Shown here: one piece after another, positions 1 to 7,691 of the stretch | Layout of the letters: the number at the start of each line of letters is the position of its first letter | Position numbering within the stretch: the first letter of the stretch is position 1 | Source: a virus | Length of the DNA: 28,877 nucleotides | Strand: one strand, 5' to 3' | Virus record (IMG/VR): IMGVR_UViG_3300042560_001950 | Span: 1-28,877 of that record | Notes under the pieces: generated by a model | Databases searched by the model: none | Seen by the model: only the letters and a program-made list of their open reading frames with translations | Told to the model about the DNA's origin: nothing | Translations under genes and position numbers: made by a program

Positions 1-1720
1 ACTTTGAGAAGTTGTCGCCGAGAACGTCGGCCTCGTCGATTTTCATCTGGCGAGAGAATCGGTAGACCTGAGCCTTTTCCGAAGTGACCACGCGACCGGT
101 GTGGGCCGCTTCGCCGCCGACCGGATGGTAAACCAGCGACTGGGCCGCTTGCGTGCGATTGCGGTTGTGTTGCTCGAGGTCAGGGTTCTCGTCTTCGCTG
201 CACCAGCCTGCGGAGAAGTCGTCGACTTCGGCGTAGCTTTCCAACATCTTCGCGCCGATCGTTGCACCGAACAATGCGGCAGCGGAACCGGTCGAGAATG
301 CGGCTTGGATCATGTCCATGCGTCCGGCGGGCACATCATGCCCGCGAGCTTGCAAGCTGAGTCGGCAGGCGTCGACCAGGGACAGGTCGGAGACGGCGTG
401 GCCGTGGTCCATCGTGCGTTGACGGATCGGATCGTTGATGCCGGCTTGCAACCACTTGGGCAGCTTGGCCTTGACCCAACGGTTTTCGAATTGCTTGGTG
501 TCCAGATCACAACCCGCGCGGAGCAGCATCCCGGCTTGTAGCACGTCAAGGGACTGCCGCTCGTCGCGCGAGTGAGAGTGAATGGCGGGCCCGCGAGGGC
601 GTGATTCGCGGGTCGCCTCGAGATCCAGATGGCGTCGGGCCTCGAGTTCGGTTTTGTCTTTGTCCCAGCCGTTGGCGATCGCATGCGCGGCGAGGTCGAC
701 GTTCTTGCCGTCGATGCTGATTTGTGGGCTACCGAATTTGGCGCACAGGTCGCGGACCTGGTTTGATCGCTCGACCTCGGCTGCGAGTGCGGCGCGGTAG
801 GTGGAGACATCAGCGGCAGCGAGATCGACGGGCGAATGGGCGTGGGCCATAGCGGGCTTTTCCTTGTCCTGCGGGACTTCGGGCGACGGTTGGGCCGATT
901 GCATCGGCATTGGGGCGGGACCCCCGCCGCCGGCATCCATGCCAGACGGTGAGGGCGGAGGAGGTTCGGGGGAATCGCTGGGCTCGATCGATTCGGCGTA
1001 AGCCATCTGCAGAGCCTGCAGCAGTTCGGGCGAGGCGGCGGCGGGATCGACGCCGAGGGATTGGCAATACTGGGCGAAGTCGGGCATGGGCGTGCCTTGC
1101 GTTGCAGCGATTGAAATTGTGGCGGAATCGTCGCCGGGTATGGTGACGAGGGAGATTTCTTTAAGGACGCTTCTCTTGACCCATAGAGCTGGGCCTTCGA
1201 CGATGCGACCGTTGATGCTGGCCGTTTGACCGGCCTGGAGCGTGGTGTAGGACACGATCTTGACGCCCACAGATGGGCGCCATGGGAATCCCTGCCTGGC
1301 CGACTGCACGATCTCGGAGGTATCGCTCGAGTTGACCGAAAAAACCCCGGAGCAAACCAATCGCGTGCCGTCGTTGTCCACGGACACGGAATGACCGATT
1401 GGCTTCCCCTCGTCATGGTCGCGGTGAATGGGATTCGTGCTCACCGATTCCATGCCAGCCAAATCGACGTACACCGGTCCATTCCAGGCGATAGCCAGCT
1501 TTGGAAACATTGGCCCGCCCGTATAAGCCACCGCAGAAAAGCGCGGCAGCGTGGGCGTGTCCAATGTCTCCGAGGCACACAACGACAGAGGCTCACCGGT
1601 GGCTCGCAGGTCGAGCCCACGATCCTCGGCGGCGTGGAGCCGATCGCGATTTCGGGCGAGGCGCTTCTCGCGTCGTCGCCGGGCTTGCTCAAGGCGAGCC
1701 CGTGTGGTCGATTTGGTCAT
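1..1720 (-). CDS. Prohead protease fused to major capsid protein (3' end cut by window edge)
   Basis: The frame is open from an ATG at 1720 to the window edge, giving 573 residues without a stop. Residues about 60-205 look like a phage prohead serine protease: the stretch NPIHRDHDEGKPIG contains His102 and the stretch PWRPSVGV contains Ser150, matching the spacing of the catalytic His and Ser in S78-type proteases. Residues about 215-310 are a Pro/Gly/Ser-rich linker. From about 310 on, an Asp/Glu-rich helical region leads into a segment resembling Mu gpT-type major head subunits (SRQMKIDEADVLGDNF near the cut end). Protease-capsid fusions are a known head architecture in which the protease releases itself from the shell. 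A weak AAGG lies about 10 bp before the ATG, and no better start exists upstream. The rest of the capsid domain lies outside the window. Confidence 0.85.
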   Translation of the reverse strand, partial: MTKSTTRARLEQARRRREKRLARNRDRLHAAEDRGLDLRATGEPLSLCASETLDTPTLPRFSAVAYTGGPMFPKLAIAWNGPVYVDLAGMESVSTNPIHRDHDEGKPIGHSVSVDNDGTRLVCSGVFSVNSSDTSEIVQSARQGFPWRPSVGVKIVSYTTLQAGQTASINGRIVEGPALWVKRSVLKEISLVTIPGDDSATISIAATQGTPMPDFAQYCQSLGVDPAAASPELLQALQMAYAESIEPSDSPEPPPPSPSGMDAGGGGPAPMPMQSAQPSPEVPQDKEKPAMAHAHSPVDLAAADVSTYRAALAAEVERSNQVRDLCAKFGSPQISIDGKNVDLAAHAIANGWDKDKTELEARRHLDLEATRESRPRGPAIHSHSRDERQSLDVLQAGMLLRAGCDLDTKQFENRWVKAKLPKWLQAGINDPIRQRTMDHGHAVSDLSLVDACRLSLQARGHDVPAGRMDMIQAAFSTGSAAALFGATIGAKMLESYAEVDDFSAGWCSEDENPDLEQHNRNRTQAAQSLVYHPVGGEAAHTGRVVTSEKAQVYRFSRQMKIDEADVLGDNFSK

Positions 1721-1730
1721 GCAATCGACC

Positions 1731-1773
1731 TTACCACCACACCCTAAAAACCCGCCCAACGGGTGTTACAAAT
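1731..1773 (-). promoter_or_regulatory. Late-operon leader element A (T-tract hairpin before the capsid gene)
   Basis: Read on the minus strand this holds TTGTAAC, then a small hairpin ACCCG-TTGGG-CGGGT (1764-1750) followed by five T, then GGGTGTGGTGG, ending about 10 bp before the capsid ATG. The same succession of blocks occurs at 8303-8345 before the lipoprotein operon. The hairpin plus T-tract looks like an intrinsic terminator inside a leader. The shared blocks suggest a common control element, but its mechanism is not known. Confidence 0.5.
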
Positions 1774-1795
1774 GATGTTCCCCGCCAACCCGACC

Positions 1796-1817
1796 ATTTT
1801 GCCGACGTCGGCAAAAT
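1796..1817. promoter_or_regulatory. Perfect 22-bp palindrome between divergent units
   Basis: ATTTTGCCGAC followed by its exact complement GTCGGCAAAAT, with no central spacer. It lies between the divergently read capsid gene (start 1720) and the plus-strand promoter at 1860. A spacer-free dyad of this length suits a binding site for a dimeric regulator better than an RNA hairpin. The binding protein is unknown. Confidence 0.55.
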
Positions 1818-1859
1818 CGATCCCCAAAAAATCTTCCCCTATTTTTCTTGATTTAGGTA

Positions 1860-1887
1860 TTGCCGGGAATCAAGCAGCCGATATAAT
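1860..1887 (+). promoter_or_regulatory. Sigma70-type promoter for the plus-strand cassette
   Basis: TTGCCG at 1860-1865 and a consensus TATAAT at 1882-1887 are separated by 16 bp. Transcription would start near 1894, leaving a leader of about 50 nt before the ATG at 1944. Confidence 0.65.
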
Positions 1888-1943
1888 CACGTGTACAAGC
1901 GACGCACAGTGCGACGCGGGAAACGAAAACGGGAGATGAAAAA

Positions 1944-2123
1944 ATGACGTTTACCAAAGGTCAGACAGTTCGCGGCAAAGTAGTTGGCAAGTTCATTGTG
2001 GTAAAGTGTGAGATCAGAACGGTCGACGGAACGGAAGTTGTTACCGTCAATCAAGTGAGTCCAGAAGGCTTGGTATCAAAAAGCAAATTGCGATTTCCCG
2101 CAGACGTGTTGGTCGCCGAGTAA
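1944..2123 (+). CDS. Small hypothetical protein (59 aa)
   Basis: The ATG at 1944 follows GGGAGA with suitable spacing and lies about 50 bp downstream of a good promoter. The product is 59 residues rich in Val, Thr and Lys, with the alternating pattern of a small beta-barrel (repeated V-V and T-V-D strands, almost no helix). No family is recognised. It is the first gene of a three-gene cassette running against the late genes, so it is likely expressed from the prophage on its own promoter. Confidence 0.65.
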   Translation: MTFTKGQTVRGKVVGKFIVVKCEIRTVDGTEVVTVNQVSPEGLVSKSKLRFPADVLVAE

Positions 2124-2129
2124 CAATCA

Positions 2130-2163
2130 CCCGCCCTTCCGCCGGGTGGGCTCCGGCTTTTTT
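2130..2163 (+). terminator. Intrinsic terminator with an overlapping alternative hairpin
   Basis: GCCGG (2141-2145) pairs with CCGGC (2153-2157) across a 7-nt loop and is followed by six T (2158-2163): an intrinsic terminator. Its left arm overlaps an alternative hairpin, CCCGCCC (2130-2136) with GGGTGGG (2144-2150), and the two cannot form together. It sits between the first and second genes of the cassette and could attenuate read-through. Confidence 0.65.
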
Positions 2164-2181
2164 AATCGAGGAGAAAACCAA

Positions 2182-2577
2182 ATGAGCGCGGTACAACTAA
2201 ACAAAACGACCAAAGACGGTCTCACAATTTACGATCTTGACCCGCAGGGTCCCGAACTGTGGGCAGTCGCTGGGCCTGCTGGTCACGATCCGAAAGCGAT
2301 TGACCCAGACAATTTGCCAGCAGGGTTCCGCTGGCTGGAAGATTTTGAATGGGAATTTCTTCAAAACGATCGCTACGATTATTGCGCCGACGAAGTCTGC
2401 GAATACACGTACCGCACGGACGCGGGCCTCGGCGTGATTATTTCTCGCGATTTCCTCGAGGCAAAAGTCATGCTTCGATCAATGATTTCGCCATCCGCGC
2501 AGGACGACGGTGCGTGGGGGTGGGTCGAAGACCAAGATGGCAATCGATACTGGATCGCGGAGGAAAACAGCCGCTAA
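2182..2577 (+). CDS. Acidic hypothetical protein (131 aa)
   Basis: The start at 2182 is chosen because GAGGAG lies about 8 bp upstream; an earlier in-frame ATG at 2146 lies inside the terminator. The protein is clearly acidic and aromatic-rich (clusters such as WLEDFEWEFLQNDRYDYCADE), with a C-terminal strand-rich stretch WGWVEDQDGNRYW. No family is recognised. Acidic, Trp/Tyr-rich small phage proteins include DNA mimics, but nothing here proves that role. Its stop overlaps the next ATG by one base (TAATG), so the two are translationally coupled. Confidence 0.7.
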   Translation: MSAVQLNKTTKDGLTIYDLDPQGPELWAVAGPAGHDPKAIDPDNLPAGFRWLEDFEWEFLQNDRYDYCADEVCEYTYRTDAGLGVIISRDFLEAKVMLRSMISPSAQDDGAWGWVEDQDGNRYWIAEENSR

Positions 2578-2792
2578 TGCCGCGCAAGAAAAAAACACCC
2601 ACACACGGCGGCGCTCGCGAGGGCGCTGGCCGTAAGAAGATGGCTAACGCAAAGCGACCCGTGACATTCAAACTCGCGCGTCCGATCGTGGAGTACCTCG
2701 ACACGGTGCCAAGCAAGGTGGCGGCGGTCGAGTCGGCAATCACGGATTCGGCGGGGTATCGGCAGTGGCAGTCCGCCAATGCTCGTCCGTGA
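2577..2792 (+). CDS. Small basic GGAREGAGRKK protein (71 aa)
   Basis: The ATG at 2577 is formed within the stop of the preceding gene. The N-terminus is strongly basic (MPRKKK) and carries the GGAREGAGRKK motif seen in many small phage and plasmid proteins thought to bind nucleic acid. The remainder (VTFKLARPIVEYLDTV) resembles a short ribbon-helix-helix segment, as in arc-type regulators, which is a tentative assignment. The last 53 bp overlap the 3' end of the opposing integrase gene. A partner role with the acidic upstream protein is possible. Confidence 0.7.
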   Translation: MPRKKKTPTHGGAREGAGRKKMANAKRPVTFKLARPIVEYLDTVPSKVAAVESAITDSAGYRQWQSANARP

Positions 2793-3804
2793 CGAGGGCA
2801 TAGCTGCGCATTGCGACGGCGGCGCTGTTGCCGATCCACTGCGACGCGGTGGCGAGTCCATACTGCTCAATCAATTCCGTTTCGCGGGTGGCTCGCATCG
2901 AGTGCCACGGCGCAGGCCATGGCGTCACGCCGGCGATCGCGATCAGATTGAGCAACCGACAGGCCATACCGGAATCGCTGCCGTCGATCAGATCGTCGCA
3001 CAGCGGGACATCGCGCGGATGACGCTCGAGGGCCGCGGCGATCTCGGGGAATAGCGGGATGGTGCGCGTGGTGTTCCGTTTGTGGTCACAGATGGCGATC
3101 CGTTTGCGGTCCCAGTCGATCGCGTCCCAGGTGAGGGATCGCAGCTCGGACGGGACGCGGATTCCACCGAATCGGCTCATAGCGATCGCGACCGCCATCG
3201 AGGGCGTGGCGATCTCGATCAGCTTGGCCGCAACACCGACCGGGACAAAATGCTTCTCACGGACGTTGATCTTGGTCGATAGCTCCCGAGCGGGATTGTC
3301 GGCAATGAGCTTGCGATCCTGGCACCAATGGAAAAACGCGCGCCATCCGGCGGCGATCTTGCCACGGGTCGATTCGCCCACGGTCAGGGATTGATGGCAC
3401 TCGGTGACATCCTCCACAGCGACGCGATCGATGGGTCGCTGGTCAAGTGTTTCTCGCAGCAGTTCGAGGGACCGCTGCCGATCGTTCCAGGTGGCCATCG
3501 CCAACCGCTCGCGCGTCTCGGTGACATAGGCGTCGATAGCGGTCCCAACGGTGTGGGTCGCGCCGAGGATCGCGGAGAGCTTGCGCCGCAGCGATGGCGT
3601 GACCTGGTCCAGCCATCGCACGGTTTGGCGCGGCAGCGGCAGATCGGCGGTTTGTGCGGCGAGGATCTCGTCGACGTGACGCTGGACAGCGACCGCGTCG
3701 GCCTCGGGGATGTCCCCCAACCAAATCGATTTGCGACCGGTGGCCGTGTACGCTCGCAGCCGCCACCCGGTGCGTGACTTGGTCTCACGCGTCAGGGATG
3801 ACAC
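2740..3804 (-). CDS. Tyrosine recombinase/integrase 1 (354 aa)
   Basis: Site-specific recombinase of the phage integrase family. The catalytic residues are visible: Arg216 in GGIRVPSELRSLTW, His301 and Arg304 in WHSMR, Trp323 in WIGNS (where many relatives have His) and the nucleophile Tyr335 in RSYALV. Residues about 80-170 form the SAM-like core-binding domain; the N-terminus resembles an arm-binding domain. The start is a GTG at 3804, overlapping the methylase gene by 13 bp, so it is translated as the last gene of the portal operon, which is unusual for an integrase. It is a distant paralogue of the integrase at 8618-9766, with similar C-termini (YALVTDEHW and YLLVTAEHW). Confidence 0.9.
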   Translation of the reverse strand: MSSLTRETKSRTGWRLRAYTATGRKSIWLGDIPEADAVAVQRHVDEILAAQTADLPLPRQTVRWLDQVTPSLRRKLSAILGATHTVGTAIDAYVTETRERLAMATWNDRQRSLELLRETLDQRPIDRVAVEDVTECHQSLTVGESTRGKIAAGWRAFFHWCQDRKLIADNPARELSTKINVREKHFVPVGVAAKLIEIATPSMAVAIAMSRFGGIRVPSELRSLTWDAIDWDRKRIAICDHKRNTTRTIPLFPEIAAALERHPRDVPLCDDLIDGSDSGMACRLLNLIAIAGVTPWPAPWHSMRATRETELIEQYGLATASQWIGNSAAVAMRSYALVTDEHWRTATADTPPNP

Positions 3805-4244
3805 ACTTTGCTCGCTTTCGTGTACTCGCGAAATCGAGCAAAAGCATCACGTGCTGCGCTGCCTATTCCGAACAAACCAACAGCCGTAAAGATGGAGTGC
3901 TGCCTGCCGTCCTTCGTGAATCGTATCTTTGGATCGAGCACTGCCAACAGTGGATCTGTTTCGAGTAGATCGTTGAACCACTGAGACTTAGCGAATGGCA
4001 ACAACGCTATCCCGTTGCCGTGTGCCATGAACTTTTCTACCCATGGTCGTGGCTTACTGAATGGCGGATTCATCCAAACACACCCCCCCCATGGCATAGA
4101 TAGACCATCATCTTCGATGGTGTACGTTTTCAACGCAGGAACACACGCGCCGGTTTTCGGACCACACACATCCAAGTCGAACTGCACACCCAACGCATCA
4201 AAGACCCACGCTGGCGTGTAGCATTCGTCACTATGCTTGACCAT
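3792..4244 (-). CDS. Phage N6-adenine DNA methyltransferase, Dam family (150 aa)
   Basis: Matches small phage-type Dam methylases: the N-terminal DECYTPAWVFDALG block precedes a D-V-C-GP strand, and the catalytic motif appears as NPPF at residues 59-62 (NPPFSKPRPWVEKF). The length of 150 aa fits this compact family. It would methylate adenine in phage or host DNA, protecting against restriction or altering gene control. Its start overlaps the portal stop by 14 bp and its end overlaps integrase 1, so all three are coupled. The target site cannot be read from sequence. Confidence 0.85.
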   Translation of the reverse strand: MVKHSDECYTPAWVFDALGVQFDLDVCGPKTGACVPALKTYTIEDDGLSMPWGGCVWMNPPFSKPRPWVEKFMAHGNGIALLPFAKSQWFNDLLETDPLLAVLDPKIRFTKDGRQHSIFTAVGLFGIGSAARDAFARFREYTKASKVCHP

Positions 4245-6165
4245 TGCTTTCCTCCGATGGTGCCAGCTCGTATTCGCTCAAAAGATTGTCGATTGTCTGC
4301 TGAGTCAGTCCGATCGACCCATAGAACACGCGAGCGCGTTGGGCTGTCCACTCACCCGATTTGACTTTGTTGAGCCCGTCATCGATCGCGGCCATCTGGC
4401 GCTTGAGCTGCTGCCGAGACAGGTTCGCGAACTCGCCAGGCGGTGGTTCGGCGCTTGGCACCACTTCGCCATCTGGTCCGATGGGTGCCTCGGCCGCGAC
4501 GGGTGCTGGGGTGCCATCAGGTGTCACGCTACCCGGCTTGATCGGGTCGACGATGGAATCGATCATGGCCGAGTCCATCGTCGGGAACGCGGACGCGATT
4601 ACCGCCTTGGCCGTGTCGGGTGGCATGGTGCCCATGGCAATCGCGTTGACTATCTGCACCAAGCTGGCGACCTGGGCACCATTGAGCGCGGATTTCGCAA
4701 CGTCGTCGACCGGTGCCAACGGATCGGCATCGGTGGCGATCGGTGCCTCGGTCGGCTCGGGTGCGTTGGGATTGACCCACCCCTCCTCGTCGAGCTGCTG
4801 CATGTGCGACTCGGGGTCGATGTTCTGCTCGATCAAGTATTGTTGCCGAGTCTTGAGTCCGGCATCGATCAAGCGGATGTTGGCGTCGGCGACCTCGCTG
4901 GGGGTGACGTCGCGATTGGGCGGCCATCGCCACACGTGCGGGATCTCGTCCATCGGCTCGAGTGCCGGCAGGTAGCCCGTGAGCATCAGGGCCTCGTCAA
5001 GCCACCATTCGAAAATGCGGTCGAGGCATTCGATTTCCCATTGGGAGCGTTCAACGCTGATCGCTTCGTAGTAGGTCTGATGATCGAGGCGACCCGAGCT
5101 GTAGTTGTATTTGGATGAGTCCGCCAGGGCCTTGTTGGATGGCATGTGGACGCATCTAGCAATCTCGTTGAGAATCGCGTTGCGGAATCCCTCATAGGTG
5201 GTGGTGGGTTGCTCGGGCTTGAATTGAGTCAGATCCCAACCGCGTGGAAGCGAAACCATCATCCCGCGATCGATTTGCACACCGTCGAATGGATCGATGT
5301 CGTCGATCCCATCGGTTGCCGAATCGAACGCGCTGGATTGTGTTTTCAGGACCGCAGAGAAATCGGCGGCATTCTCTGCGGCGGCGATGACGGCGAGGGT
5401 GTAGCGTCGCAGCTGAGCGAACAGAGGCAGGGCCGGAGTCATCTCGGGGATGCCACGTTGTTGACCAGGTCGCTCGCTGCGGAACAGATGGATCAGATCC
5501 TCGGGCGCGATCGTCTCGTAGTCCCACGCCTTCCACGGCCACACGTCGCCAGGGTGACCTTTGAGGACGTGGTACTCGATCGGTTGCCCCCACTCGTCGA
5601 ATACGATGCCATCGACCTGGTTGGGGAAACCGTCCATGTAATTCGGCGTCGCGAGCATGTCGGCTTCGATCACGCGGACGTCGAGCTGCACCGGGTTTCG
5701 CGATCGGCGATTGTTACCCTTGAGGATGACCGTCTCGCCATCGACTAGTTTGGCCAGGCGTGCCGTCCGCAGTTTGTCGGCGAGCTTGACGTCCTTGCAC
5801 CATTTGCGCCACCGCTGCTCGATGGCTCGCGATGCCGAGGTGTCAGGTAGCATGACCTGGAGCGATGGCCCGGTGCTGATGGTGTCGTTGGACAGCGTAA
5901 GCGCGATCCCCTTCGCAAACGAATTGGATTCGAGGATCTCGTAGCGCGATCGCTGGCGCAGGGTTTTTCGGACGCTGGACGAATTGGCGGCAGCGGCAGA
6001 GTGATGATCGGCCCATCGCCAATGCTTGGCGGATTCTTTGGTCTCGGCGGCTGCGTCATACGAGGCACTGAGCGAATCGCGGCGGGCGCGTTGCTTAGCG
6101 ATGCGCTGCGCAATCGCGATCGATTGGGTGTCGATCGTTTGGCCGTACTGGTCAAGAATTGGCAT
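4231..6165 (-). CDS. Portal protein, lambda gpB type (644 aa)
   Basis: Dodecameric portal through which DNA is packaged, located at one head vertex. Family features include an N-terminal helical region with SASYDAA and W-W-DHHSA-like blocks, R-NSFAKGIALTLSNDTISTGP near residue 90, an IEADMLATP strand, FDEWGQPIEYHV and HLFRSERPGQQRGIPEMTPAL. The C-terminal 150 residues are a low-complexity Pro/Ala/Glu tail followed by a helical end. The length is usual for the family. It follows the gpW-like joiner gene, as in lambda, although a small membrane protein gene sits between them. The start overlaps that gene by 14 bp. Confidence 0.93.
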   Translation of the reverse strand: MPILDQYGQTIDTQSIAIAQRIAKQRARRDSLSASYDAAAETKESAKHWRWADHHSAAAANSSSVRKTLRQRSRYEILESNSFAKGIALTLSNDTISTGPSLQVMLPDTSASRAIEQRWRKWCKDVKLADKLRTARLAKLVDGETVILKGNNRRSRNPVQLDVRVIEADMLATPNYMDGFPNQVDGIVFDEWGQPIEYHVLKGHPGDVWPWKAWDYETIAPEDLIHLFRSERPGQQRGIPEMTPALPLFAQLRRYTLAVIAAAENAADFSAVLKTQSSAFDSATDGIDDIDPFDGVQIDRGMMVSLPRGWDLTQFKPEQPTTTYEGFRNAILNEIARCVHMPSNKALADSSKYNYSSGRLDHQTYYEAISVERSQWEIECLDRIFEWWLDEALMLTGYLPALEPMDEIPHVWRWPPNRDVTPSEVADANIRLIDAGLKTRQQYLIEQNIDPESHMQQLDEEGWVNPNAPEPTEAPIATDADPLAPVDDVAKSALNGAQVASLVQIVNAIAMGTMPPDTAKAVIASAFPTMDSAMIDSIVDPIKPGSVTPDGTPAPVAAEAPIGPDGEVVPSAEPPPGEFANLSRQQLKRQMAAIDDGLNKVKSGEWTAQRARVFYGSIGLTQQTIDNLLSEYELAPSEESNGQA

Positions 6166-6340
6166 TTGGGCGACTCAACAAAAAAAACAACAGAGCACCA
6201 CCAAAGACGACCGTGGCCGTGGACCCAAGCAGGATGCCAAGCAGGATCAGAAACAACGCCGCACCAATGGCCATTTGCCGACCGGTCGATTTGCTAAGCC
6301 ATTGCAATACGGCAGCGACGAGCGTGGTCCACCAATGCAT
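6152..6340 (-). CDS. Small membrane protein, holin-like topology (62 aa)
   Basis: The start at 6340 shares a base with the stop of the gpW-like gene (TAATG). Two closely spaced hydrophobic segments cover most of the protein (AIGAALFLILLGILLG and ATVVFGGALLFFLLS), and the C-terminus is short and polar. Size and topology suit a holin, but there is no specific family match and a lysis function is only a possibility. It lies in the same operon as two further membrane proteins and a lipoprotein with a peptidase-like fold. Confidence 0.65.
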   Translation of the reverse strand: MHWWTTLVAAVLQWLSKSTGRQMAIGAALFLILLGILLGSTATVVFGGALLFFLLSRPNANS

Positions 6341-6540
6341 TACTGGCCTCGGGCAGATCCGGGGATCAATCGAGAAAACAACAGACCGCGACGAGGCGTT
6401 TCGGCCTTGCGTTGCGATAGCTCGTTTTGTGCGTCGGTCAATTCCTTGAGCGAACGCTGATTGACGTTGACGCCATCGACGCTCATGGATTGCGGTTGAG
6501 CGGCGGCGTCGGCAATTTGCTGGTCGGTGATTTCGGCCAT
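6340..6540 (-). CDS. Head-tail joining protein, gpW-like (66 aa)
   Basis: Small helix-strand-strand-helix protein with the gpW pattern: an N-terminal ITDQQIADAAAQP helix, a SMSVDGVNVNQRS beta hairpin, then SLKELTDAQNELSQRK and a basic tail with PRRGLLFSRL. Lambda gpW (68 aa) sits directly before the portal gene and completes the head for tail joining; this gene has matching size and near-identical placement. A stop-to-ATG gap of 3 bp separates it from the preceding gene. Confidence 0.8.
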   Translation of the reverse strand: MAEITDQQIADAAAQPQSMSVDGVNVNQRSLKELTDAQNELSQRKAETPRRGLLFSRLIPGSARGQ

Positions 6541-6543
6541 TGG

Positions 6544-6786
6544 TTATTCCTCGGCAAGAAGATCCTTGAGGCGTGCAAGAGCTTCGGCTTTTCGCTTGGC
6601 TGTATCACGTTCACGCAACGCGGACGCGATGATCTCGATCTCTTGCTCGAGCGGTGTACTCGGTCGCGAAACGATCCGATCCATCGCCGATTGAATCACG
6701 GCAGGACCGTTCGACTTGTTTGGCTTCCACCAAATCACGACCAAAAAAACAGCACACAACAACATCAGGACAATGGCCCACATCAT
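6544..6786 (-). CDS. Small membrane-anchored coiled-coil protein (80 aa)
   Basis: The start at 6786 (ATGATG) forms an ATGA overlap with the preceding stop and is preferred to the longer frame from 6843. An N-terminal transmembrane segment (MMWAIVLMLLCAVFLVVIWW) is followed by a soluble helical part rich in Glu, Arg and Leu, consistent with a coiled coil. The topology is compatible with a spanin-like or envelope-anchored helper protein. No family is recognised. Confidence 0.65.
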   Translation of the reverse strand: MMWAIVLMLLCAVFLVVIWWKPNKSNGPAVIQSAMDRIVSRPSTPLEQEIEIIASALRERDTAKRKAEALARLKDLLAEE

Positions 6787-7691
6787 GATTTCCAGACCTT
6801 GATCGTGACAACGAGAGCGATGGCAACAAGCAACGCGGCGCAAAGCAGGGCGAGAACCGCCTCGCCAGGATTCCAGAGCCAGTACAGGATCGATTCGATC
6901 GATGGCGGTTCATCGGGTCGCAGTGCCGGGAACAGTGGCTTGCGATCGGGATTGATAAACGGGACGCGATCGTTGGGCCGACAGGATCCATCTGGGCAAT
7001 TGTCTGGCCCAGATTGCAGGACTATCGACGAGTCTTGTGATTGCTCGCGGACCTGTTGCTGGGTCTTATAGGCGGATCGCATTGCGTCGAACAACGCTCG
7101 GGCTGAAGACGGCATTTGCGACTTGCCAGCGACGTACACATGCCCGCCCTCAGGATCGCAAAACACAATCGCCGGGAAATCGTCAGGCGAAACGATGGAG
7201 CTATATCGTTCTCGATACAGTGCGTTGTCCTTGGTGTAGACGTGGAAGTTGCAATTCGCTTTGATTTCCTGCAGCACAGCCTCGCGATTGAACCAGTCGA
7301 GAACCTGCGTCGATTTCGGATCGACACCGGCAAACAATGCAATGCTGTACCGTTTCGCGGTGGGTGTTGGCTCGAGGCTAGATGGCGTTTTGCTTGATGG
7401 CGGTGCAGCGTTACCGATGTCGATTTGTTGTTTCTTAATCTCACGCGCCGCTTGCTCGTTGACCGGCATTTGGTTGAGCGGTGCGTTTTTCAACGAGTCG
7501 TAGTTGATCCCTCCGGCTGGGACGTCGGCGGACTTGACTCCTTCGATTCCGAGGGCTCTTTCCACGCGCGGAGCCATTCGCTGGCCAATGACCACAAACA
7601 CAGCACAAAGAAAAGCCACAACCACCAGGCCGAAAGAAAGAACGACCTTAACTTTGTGTTCTTGCGAGTCACAATTGCCTACCATGGCCAC
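6783..7691 (-). CDS. Two-pass membrane protein with thioredoxin-like domain (302 aa)
   Basis: One transmembrane segment near residues 13-36 and another near 270-297 frame a soluble domain. Residues about 112-190 read as a thioredoxin fold: the strand YSIALFAGVDP, helix LDWFNREAVLQEIKA, strand FHVYTKD, and DFPAIVFCDPEG with the cis-proline position before a strand. The CxxC redox pair is absent, so thiol-disulfide chemistry is unlikely and a binding role is more plausible. The N-terminal linker is rich in Pro, Ser and Thr. The gene overlaps its upstream neighbour by 13 bp and its downstream neighbour by 4 bp. It may take part in lysis, superinfection exclusion or envelope remodelling; none of these is shown. 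Confidence 0.7.
   Translation of the reverse strand: MAMVGNCDSQEHKVKVVLSFGLVVVAFLCAVFVVIGQRMAPRVERALGIEGVKSADVPAGGINYDSLKNAPLNQMPVNEQAAREIKKQQIDIGNAAPPSSKTPSSLEPTPTAKRYSIALFAGVDPKSTQVLDWFNREAVLQEIKANCNFHVYTKDNALYRERYSSIVSPDDFPAIVFCDPEGGHVYVAGKSQMPSSARALFDAMRSAYKTQQQVREQSQDSSIVLQSGPDNCPDGSCRPNDRVPFINPDRKPLFPALRPDEPPSIESILYWLWNPGEAVLALLCAALLVAIALVVTIKVWKS

Noticed and set aside
310-1416. Minus-strand open frame of 368 codons
   Set aside because: Out of frame with the protease-capsid fusion, which is open over the whole 1-1720 span and has recognisable motifs; this frame gives a Pro/Ser/Arg-rich sequence.
4237-5118. Plus-strand open frame of 293 codons opposite the portal gene
   Set aside because: The portal frame has clear family motifs; the opposite frame has none.
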